NCBI GenBank assembly: GCA_965116565.1
Contig: OZ220699.1
Location: 3,720,001-3,784,000, forward strand
Reading direction: 5' to 3'
Origin: Bin87 sp965116565
GTDB taxonomy: Bacteria > Chloroflexota > Dehalococcoidia > Lucifugimonadales > UBA3495
Length of the DNA stretch: 64,000 nucleotides
The notes beneath the pieces were generated by a model. It was not told the DNA's origin. It did not search any database and saw nothing but the letters and a program-made list of their open reading frames with translations. The translations under genes were made by a program, and so were the position numbers. Positions 58,328-64,000 of the stretch are shown in pieces. The first letter of the stretch is position 1. Each line of letters begins with the position of its first letter.

Positions 58328-59167
58328 ATGGCCCTCACGATTGACTGCCAGGTGCATGCTTACCAGCGGAACACGCCGGAACGCCCGTGGGTCGGGTTTC
58401 TGACCGGGCCGGAGGAGGTTACGGGGGACGACATGGTGGCGGCGATGGACGCCGTGGGCGTGGACGGCGCGATACTGATCTCGCCCTTTGCGATCTACGG
58501 GTACGACGCCAGCTACGCGCTGGAGGTGTACGCGCAGCATCCCACCAAGTTCGGGCTGGTGCGCCCGTTTGATCCCAACTCGGAGACCATCGACGCGGAC
58601 GTGGAGGAATGGACGTCCACGCCGGGCGTGGTGGGCTGCCGGATCATGCTGGCGAACAACGACTACGAGGCGGACCACCCGGGGCTGAACGCGATCCTGG
58701 CGGCCGGCGGGCGGGCCGGCGTGCCGGTGAACATCATGGCGGCCGGCAAGCTGCCGCTGCTGCGACAACTGGCCCGGCAGAATCCCGGCACCCAGATCAT
58801 CATCGACCACCTGGGCATCGCGCAGCCCTTTGACCCGCCGCCGCCGGCCGAGCCCTTCGCCGACCTGCCCAACGTGCTGTCGTGCGCGGAACTGGACAAC
58901 GTGGTCATCAAGATCTCGGGGGCGGGCACGCTGTCGCACGCGGGGTTCCCGTATCCCGACATCTGGGAGCCGGTGCACCGCATCTTCGACGCGTTCGGCC
59001 TGGATCGGTGCCTGTGGGGCACGGACTGGACCCGCGCCGTCAACCTGCTCACCTACGAGCAGGGCGTGGAGGCGTTCCGGCTGACGGACACGCTGTCGGA
59101 CTCGGACCGCGAGATCCTGATGGGCGGCACGCTGGCAAACGTCTACAAGTGGACGCCGGGGGAGTAG
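58328..59167 (+). CDS. Amidohydrolase family protein
   Basis: The 279-residue protein belongs to the amidohydrolase_2 group related to lactonases and decarboxylases. TIDCQVHAYQRNTPERPW replaces the usual first D-x-H-x-H by CQVHAY, so one metal ligand is missing. Later ligands are in IIIDHLGIAQPF and LWGTDWTRA. ATG 58328 has AAGGAGG six bases upstream; ATG 58322 is a nearby alternative. The missing His suggests a metal-independent or single-metal mechanism, as in PDC-type lactonases. The substrate is unknown. Confidence 0.88.
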   Translation: MALTIDCQVHAYQRNTPERPWVGFLTGPEEVTGDDMVAAMDAVGVDGAILISPFAIYGYDASYALEVYAQHPTKFGLVRPFDPNSETIDADVEEWTSTPGVVGCRIMLANNDYEADHPGLNAILAAGGRAGVPVNIMAAGKLPLLRQLARQNPGTQIIIDHLGIAQPFDPPPPAEPFADLPNVLSCAELDNVVIKISGAGTLSHAGFPYPDIWEPVHRIFDAFGLDRCLWGTDWTRAVNLLTYEQGVEAFRLTDTLSDSDREILMGGTLANVYKWTPGE

Positions 59168-59190
59168 GGCAAACCCGCCATCCGCGCCGT

Positions 59191-59218
59191 GCAGAGGCGA
59201 CCGGCCGGTCGCCCCTGC
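59191..59218. terminator. Perfect-centre palindrome after the amidohydrolase
   Basis: GCAGAGGCGACCGG (59191-59204) and CCGGTCGCCCCTGC (59205-59218) pair at 13 of 14 positions. This is the GGGGCGACCGG variant of the GGGGCGGG palindrome family. Confidence 0.6.
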
Positions 59219-59255
59219 GGATAGTTACATGACGCGCGCGGGTGGTTCGGAAACA

Positions 59256-59289
59256 GCGGGGGCGGGTTTGAAACCTGCCTCCGCATTTT
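59256..59289 (+). terminator. Palindrome with T-run (GGGGCGGGTTT family)
   Basis: GCGGGGGCGGGTTT (59256-59269) pairs with AAACCTGCCTCCGC (59271-59284) with two G-U pairs, followed by ATTTTT. It is the copy most like an intrinsic terminator. Confidence 0.65.
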
Positions 59290-59477
59290 TGCGTATTGTT
59301 GGAACCGGGGCCCCGGACCGGTCGCGCCTGTTGCCCCGGAGCACGTAACACGCCGTCGTCATTTCGCCGCAATACAGTCGGTCGGACTGTGGAAATTCCG
59401 ACGTTATGTATTGCAACATGATGATATTCAAATCGGCCAGCCGGACGGTTGCTCACGATAGAGGAGCGAGGTTTGAC

Positions 59478-60401
59478 ATGTCTCCGATGATTGAACGGGC
59501 GCTCACCAAATGCACCCTGCTCGCCGTGCTGGCGGCCCTGGCCTGGTTTGCCCTGGCCTGCGGCAACGACGACGCGCAGGTTGAGGAGCCGGACGCGGAG
59601 GCCACCCTCGTGGCGGCGGCGGTGAGGACGATCCTGGAGGCGACGGCCGAGGCCCAGGCGAACGCCGCGCCGACGGATACGCCGGCTCCCACCGCGACTC
59701 CCGAGCCGAGCCCGACGCCAACCATTGAGCCGTCGCTGCCGCCGACTCCGATGCCGGCGAGCGCGTCTTCCGGCACGGATGGCAGCGATCCGGGCGGCGG
59801 CGATGTCCTGAAACCGCTGCCGATCGACGACCCGGAAGCGCTCATGGCCGAGCTTTCCGAGTCCGAGCGGACCTGTTTGACGCAGAGCCCCGACCTGCCG
59901 CCGGACCGCATGGCGCAACTGATGTCGTCGCCGGAGCTGGCGACCCCAGAGGAGCGGGATGCCTTCCTCGGCTGCCTGGAACACGACACAGAGCTGCGGC
60001 TGCTGCTGACGCAGGTGTTGACCACCACCGGCCCGCTGAGTGTCGAGTCGTCCGCGTGCCTGCGCGACAGCTACGCGAACGTGGACCTGGAGGAGTTGAT
60101 GACGGGCATGATCCCGGACCCGGGTAACGACGCCGCGGCGCAGGCGGCGATGGCCCGGGGTATGGTCATGTTCGTGGTGTCCCTGTCGTGCCTGAACGAG
60201 GACGAGTTCGCGCTGGCCGGCCAGGCGATGGGGATGGCGCCGGGCGAGTACGAGGGGTTCCAGTGCGTGCTGGAGGCGGCCGGCGGTCAGGAAGAGCTGG
60301 TGGTCTGGCTGAGTCCCGGGGCGGAGTTCCCGGCAGAGCTGTTCCAGGCGGCGATCAACTGCGGCCTGCAGATGGGAGGCGGACCCCCGCCGCCGGGTTA
60401 G
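59478..60401 (+). CDS. Hypothetical lipoprotein
   Basis: The 307-residue product has a lipoprotein signal (LLAVLAALAWFALAC, lipid Cys near residue 28) and a long Pro/Thr/Glu-rich spacer (PTDTPAPTATPEPSPTPT). The mature domain is helical and Cys-containing, with repeated C-L segments (ERTCLTQSPD, FLGCLEHD, SACLRDSY, SLSCLNED), perhaps two disulphide-linked helix pairs. ATG 59478 follows GAGGAGCGAGG. The ending is MGGGPPPPG. No family is recognised. Confidence 0.7.
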   Translation: MSPMIERALTKCTLLAVLAALAWFALACGNDDAQVEEPDAEATLVAAAVRTILEATAEAQANAAPTDTPAPTATPEPSPTPTIEPSLPPTPMPASASSGTDGSDPGGGDVLKPLPIDDPEALMAELSESERTCLTQSPDLPPDRMAQLMSSPELATPEERDAFLGCLEHDTELRLLLTQVLTTTGPLSVESSACLRDSYANVDLEELMTGMIPDPGNDAAAQAAMARGMVMFVVSLSCLNEDEFALAGQAMGMAPGEYEGFQCVLEAAGGQEELVVWLSPGAEFPAELFQAAINCGLQMGGGPPPPG

Positions 60402-60539
60402 CGAGTGGGGTGGAACGGACCCTGGTGAAGGTGGCGCCGCAGCGTTATTCGCTGGGCGCCATTGCCTTTGCCAGGTTGAGCGCGAGGGGTCCGCTGCCAT
60501 GGGCTCAGGCAATGCGGGCGCCGGCCCGCGTTTCCCTGG

Positions 60540-60584
60540 ATGGTTGAGCAGCGGATGGGTGAGCAGCGGATGGTTGAGCAGCGC
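60540..60584. repeat. Three tandem 15-bp repeats
   Basis: ATGGTTGAGCAGCGG, with one or two changes, is repeated at 60540-60554, 60555-60569 and 60570-60584. It is non-coding and 90 bases before the next gene. Confidence 0.8.
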
Positions 60585-60659
60585 CGGCGCCGTTCGGACC
60601 GTCCATCGTCTTTTCGGGCGCCGGACCGGACGGCGCCGGGGCAACCGACACCCGAATGC

Positions 60660-60665
60660 TAGAAT
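60660..60665 (+). promoter_or_regulatory. -10 element of a probably leaderless gene
   Basis: TAGAAT ends eight bases before GTG 60674. The paralogous gene at 62529 has TATAAT five bases before its ATG in the matching context (GCTANAATGCGNCAT). Such spacing implies transcription starting at or next to the start codon. Confidence 0.45.
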
Positions 60666-60673
60666 GCGGCATC

Positions 60674-62479
60674 GTGGCTGCCGAGACTGTCAACAGAGCA
60701 GACCGTAACGCCGCCGGCACGTTCTTTATGCTGGTGTCGGCGATTGGCTACTCGGTGATCCCACTGCTGATCGCCAACGGCGGCGGCGAGCAGAATCCGT
60801 TCCTGTTCGCCGCATCGTTGAAGATGGGCGTGTTGTTCGGCCTCTCGGTGTTTCTCGTCGCAGCGTTCAGGGATGTCCTGTTCAACAGGGCTGTGATATC
60901 GATCGTCGTCCAGCGGCTGCTCACCTGGTCGATGCTGTTCATGCTCGTCAATCAGTTTGAGTATGCGTTGTTTGCGCTGGCCATCCGCTTCGTGGACGTT
61001 TCGGTGGCGGCGATCCTGTTCGAAACCTGGCCGATCGCGGTGATTTTGCTCACTGCCAGTCTGTTCAGAAGAGAATCTCGCTACAGCAAAATCAGAAGGG
61101 AGATGCTTCTGCTGCTGGTGATGGGTTTCGTCGGGTTCTGGTTTGTGGCAGCCAGCCAGTCGGGGAGTTTCGGCGCTCTTGGCGATGCCAGGTTTTTGAC
61201 GACCCTGGTGGGTATCGGCCTGGTTGTATTGGCCGCTTTCGCCGCCTCCGTAGCAGCGTATGGGTTCCGGTGGGGAGTGGACCTGAGGAGGGCGTTGCCG
61301 GAGAGCCTGGTGGCGCGCCACGGCGTTGATTTCACGGATGTGTGCTGCGTGTTGATCGCCAATGTGATCGCCCATTTCGCAGGGTCGGCCCTGGCTGGTC
61401 TGGTGGGGTTTGCCAGCGGCGAGAGCCTGGACACCAGGATTCTGTTTTACGCGGTCATCGCCGGCGGTGTCGCCCATACCCTGGCGACCATCACCTGGCG
61501 ATCGGCCAATCTGATGACCACCAATCTGGGCATTAATGCGCTGTCCTACGCCACTCCCATTTTCACGCTGGTGTGGCTTTTCCTGTTCGCAGAGGTCGAT
61601 ATAGCCCGGACCGATTACCTGATAGTGGGCGCCACCGCGATCATCACCGCAAACCTGCTCATAAATTTCGAGGCGGAGGTGCGTTTCGGGTTCAAGGCGA
61701 TGATTCTCGCCCTCTGGGTGTGCGGCGCGTTCGTGTACCTCCGCGACGACTTTTTGATCTACCTGCCGTTCGAAACATGGTTGTGGCCCCGGGAAACGTA
61801 CCTCGGGGCGCTGGGCCTGTCGGCGACGATTTTCACGCTGCTCCTGACTTTCCGCGTGGCAAGGCTGGCGCCGCGCACCCAGGACGAAGACAACCGGATT
61901 TTCGCGCTGCACCGGTCGCTTGAACTCCTGGCGCAACGAAACCTGATCGCTCCGGAGGCCAGCCAGCATATTCGCGGGATCGACAGCGCCAGGACGCCCG
62001 AGGAACTGCAGAGCGCGTACACCCAGGTCAAGCTGTGCTTCGCCGAGGCGACCGAGGCAGACCTGCACGCCTCCGACCACCGGCTGCTCGCCGACGCCGA
62101 GGCCCAGCTCAACATGATGGTCCACTCCAGGCAGCAGGGGTTGGAGTTCGGCGAGCTGTTCTCGCTGATCATATTCGGAGGCGCGACGGTATTGCTGTCG
62201 CTGATCTCACGCCCCGAGGTGGAGGGCTGGACGGCGTTCCTCCTTGAGGTGTTCAGCACGCTGTTCCCGGCGGTGGTCATCTTCCTCATCACCAACGTGT
62301 GGGATCTGCATCGCGACCGGGCCGACCTGATCCTCGCCAACCAGGGCAACTCGCAGGGATTCGGGGTGATCTTCCGCGACGCGCGCAGCCGGCGGTTCGA
62401 GCAGAGCGTCTCGCTGGTGGTCGGATTGCTGATCATAGTGGCCTATGCCGGGCTGCTTTGGTACAAGTGGGTCGGTTGA
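60674..62479 (+). CDS. Multi-TM protein with EamA-like half and cytosolic helical tail (copy 1)
   Basis: The 601-residue membrane protein starts at GTG 60674; with this start the Met-Leu-Val of the first helix is residue 19 in both paralogues. About ten TM helices resemble EamA/DMT transporters (FVDVSVAAILFETWPIAVILL and TTNLGINALSYATPIFTLVW repeat the family spacing). Residues 395-480 are a charged helical domain with AEAQLNMMVHSRQQG, then two or three further TM helices. DMT transporters lack such tails. It is followed 49 bases later by a close paralogue. The substrate is unknown. Confidence 0.75.
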   Translation: MAAETVNRADRNAAGTFFMLVSAIGYSVIPLLIANGGGEQNPFLFAASLKMGVLFGLSVFLVAAFRDVLFNRAVISIVVQRLLTWSMLFMLVNQFEYALFALAIRFVDVSVAAILFETWPIAVILLTASLFRRESRYSKIRREMLLLLVMGFVGFWFVAASQSGSFGALGDARFLTTLVGIGLVVLAAFAASVAAYGFRWGVDLRRALPESLVARHGVDFTDVCCVLIANVIAHFAGSALAGLVGFASGESLDTRILFYAVIAGGVAHTLATITWRSANLMTTNLGINALSYATPIFTLVWLFLFAEVDIARTDYLIVGATAIITANLLINFEAEVRFGFKAMILALWVCGAFVYLRDDFLIYLPFETWLWPRETYLGALGLSATIFTLLLTFRVARLAPRTQDEDNRIFALHRSLELLAQRNLIAPEASQHIRGIDSARTPEELQSAYTQVKLCFAEATEADLHASDHRLLADAEAQLNMMVHSRQQGLEFGELFSLIIFGGATVLLSLISRPEVEGWTAFLLEVFSTLFPAVVIFLITNVWDLHRDRADLILANQGNSQGFGVIFRDARSRRFEQSVSLVVGLLIIVAYAGLLWYKWVG

Positions 62480-62517
62480 TGCCAGCCGTATCCGTCGGTA
62501 AGAGACACGCTCGTTGC

Positions 62518-62523
62518 TATAAT
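62518..62523 (+). promoter_or_regulatory. -10 element of a probably leaderless gene
   Basis: A perfect TATAAT ends five bases before ATG 62529, with no ribosome binding site between. The -35 region (TCGGTA at 62495-62500) is poor. Confidence 0.5.
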
Positions 62524-62528
62524 GCGCC

Positions 62529-64000
62529 ATGGCAGTGGTGCGCATACCCGATCTGGCGGGCAACCGCGTAGCCATCAGCTACATGCTGGTGGCGGTGACG
62601 CTGTTTTCGTCCCTGCCCCTGGTGATAGCGTGGGGCGGCGGCGTGCGCACGCCGTTCCTGTTCAACGCGGCCATGAACGCCGGCGTCGTGCTCGGCTGCA
62701 TCGTGTTCATGGGGATCCTCTACCGATCGCTGATCCTCAACGGGGCAAACCTCCGCATCATAGCGCGGCGCATTTTCGATCCCAAGATCGCGCTGTCCAT
62801 CGCGGCGAACTTCAACTTCGCCTTCTTCGCCTGGTCAACCCGTTTCGTTGACGTTTCCGTAACGGCCATCCTGTTCGAAAGCTGGCCGATTTTCATCATC
62901 CTGATCACGGCGCGACTGTTTCGGGGCGACCCGAGGTATCACGACATCACCTATGAGATGGTGCTGGTGCTGGGCCTGGCCGGATTCGCGTTCGTGGTGG
63001 TGGGGCAGGCGGGCGGCTTTGCCAACATCGAGACCGGCGGCCTGTCGATGCTGATCATCGGAGTGATCCTGGCGGTGCTGGGCGCGGTTGCGACTTCCTT
63101 CACGGCGTTCAGCTTCCGTTGGGGCACGGATGTCGCCGCCGAGCTGCCGGCCAGCTCGAAAGAGGGAATCAGCGAGGCGTCCGTGGACATGTTCGGCGTG
63201 CTGGTGGCGTTCCTGGTAGCCAACACGGTGTCGGCGGTGGTCAACACCTTCGCGGGGGTTTCCAGCGGCGAGTCGATGGATTCCCGCATGCTGCTGATCG
63301 CGGTGTTCCTGGGCGGAGCCACCAACTGGGTCGCCAACGTGGCGTGGCGGAAGGCCAATCTCACCACGGACAACCTGGGCATCAACGCGCTGGCCTACGC
63401 GACGCCCATCTTCAGCCTGATGTGGCTGTTCCTGTTTTCCCAGGTCGCGCCGGAGCGTCCCGACTACCTGGTGGCCGGCGCGGTGGGAATCATCATCGTC
63501 AACCTGCTGATCAACTTCGAGGCGGAGATCCGGTTCGGATTCAAGGCCCTGCTGCTGGCGCTGTGGGCCTGCGGCGCTTTCGTGTACCTGCGCGACGACG
63601 TGCTGCAGTTCCTGCCATTCGGCGAGTGGGCCTGGCCCGGGGAAACCTACTTCGGCGCCCTGGGACTGTCGGCCACGGTGTTCACCCTGCTGAGGTCGTT
63701 CAGGATCGCCAGGCTGTCGGTCCAGACGCAGGACGAGGACAATCGGCTCTACGCGCTGTTCCAGAACCTGGACCTGATGGCCCGGCGCAACGTGATCGAC
63801 GAGTCGGTGCGCGACCACATCCTGGCCATCGATGAGGCCGTCACGCCGGAGCAACTGCAAAGCGCGTACCAGGAGGTCCGGCTGGACCTGGCGGAGGCAG
63901 CCAAGGGAGACATCACTCCAGAGGACCACGCGCAGCTTGCCGAGGCGGAAACGCAGTTGAACGTGATCGCGCACTCGCGGCAGCAGGGCATCGAGTTCGG
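62529..64000 (+). CDS. Multi-TM protein with EamA-like half and cytosolic helical tail (copy 2, 3' partial)
   Basis: The frame is open from ATG 62529 to the window end (490 residues). It matches the preceding protein throughout: FVDVSVTAILFESWPIFIIL, TTDNLGINALAYATPIFSLM, FEAEIRFGFKALLLALWACG, FVYLRDDVLQFLP, TQDEDNRLYALF and the charged tail with AEAETQLNVIAHSRQQGIEF. Ten TM helices are visible before the tail. The last TM helices seen in copy 1 are cut off here. Tandem duplication with leaderless starts is the likely origin. Confidence 0.78.
   Translation, partial: MAVVRIPDLAGNRVAISYMLVAVTLFSSLPLVIAWGGGVRTPFLFNAAMNAGVVLGCIVFMGILYRSLILNGANLRIIARRIFDPKIALSIAANFNFAFFAWSTRFVDVSVTAILFESWPIFIILITARLFRGDPRYHDITYEMVLVLGLAGFAFVVVGQAGGFANIETGGLSMLIIGVILAVLGAVATSFTAFSFRWGTDVAAELPASSKEGISEASVDMFGVLVAFLVANTVSAVVNTFAGVSSGESMDSRMLLIAVFLGGATNWVANVAWRKANLTTDNLGINALAYATPIFSLMWLFLFSQVAPERPDYLVAGAVGIIIVNLLINFEAEIRFGFKALLLALWACGAFVYLRDDVLQFLPFGEWAWPGETYFGALGLSATVFTLLRSFRIARLSVQTQDEDNRLYALFQNLDLMARRNVIDESVRDHILAIDEAVTPEQLQSAYQEVRLDLAEAAKGDITPEDHAQLAEAETQLNVIAHSRQQGIEF

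Noticed and set aside
59049..60644. Minus-strand frame of about 531 codons over the lipoprotein gene
   Set aside because: Arg/Gly/His-rich low-complexity product typical of antisense frames; the plus-strand gene has a signal peptide and ribosome binding site.
60659..62125. Minus-strand frame of about 488 codons over the first EamA-like gene
   Set aside because: Antisense to a membrane protein conserved with its paralogue; no motif.
1..64000. rRNA, tRNA, phage structural genes, insertion sequences
   Set aside because: I looked for cloverleaf-like GGTTCGA motifs, rRNA-like stretches and transposase motifs and found none that I could support by eye; a covariance-model search would decide.

Overview
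The window is GC-rich bacterial DNA with short intergenic gaps and many lone metabolic genes. Gene content fits a free-living or host-associated Chloroflexota lineage, perhaps SAR202-like: menaquinone synthesis of the MqnA type, molybdenum hydroxylases, DUF3179 and DUF3500 proteins, Pro/Thr-rich lipoproteins and many short-chain dehydrogenases, amidohydrolases and thiamine-diphosphate enzymes. This placement is inference from gene content; no rRNA, tRNA, phage structural gene or transposase was recognised.

Layout. 1-7.9 kb: methyltransferase tail, a small protein + dCTP deaminase cassette, glyA, a glutamine synthetase homologue, a Uma2 nuclease, DUF3500, the CoxS-like Fe-S subunit, then a second copy of the small protein + dCTP deaminase cassette. 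7.9-12 kb: CoxL-like and CoxM-like subunits separated by an aspartic-protease-like gene. 12-18.4 kb: a CMD-family protein, a TPP enzyme, an SDR, a hydrolase/methyltransferase fusion, a MetF-like protein and an MqnA homologue. 18.5-28.6 kb: a HigBA pair, a membrane-anchored MA-type peptidase, a quinone reductase, an Abi (HEPN) gene with a candidate small RNA, SDRs, a Uma2 nuclease, an MBL hydrolase, a DUF4258/DUF2283 pair and a decayed VapBC locus. 29-38.6 kb: a GMC oxidoreductase, small accessory genes, a VOC protein, an amidohydrolase, and a peptide-type ABC transporter (binding protein plus two permeases, no ATPase) preceded by an internally deleted copy of its binding protein. 39-49.5 kb: a DUF3179 lipoprotein with an in-frame TGA at a conserved Cys, an amino-acid dehydrogenase, a cyclophilin, two MFS transporters and a BglII-type restriction-modification pair. 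49.7-57.1 kb: an accessory island of HEPN-like pairs, three PIN toxins, twin aspartic-protease-like genes and unknown genes, interrupted by a TPP enzyme. 57-64 kb: a hydrolase, an amidohydrolase, a lipoprotein and two paralogous multi-TM proteins, the last cut by the window end.

Accessory genes are visibly AT-richer than the metabolic background and sit as one- or two-gene cassettes between housekeeping genes. Gene ends often carry members of dispersed palindrome families that could terminate transcription. The most striking observation is the candidate selenocysteine codon in the DUF3179 gene: TGA replaces the first Cys of the family CPLC motif, the reading frame continues for 257 codons, and a stem-loop follows directly.
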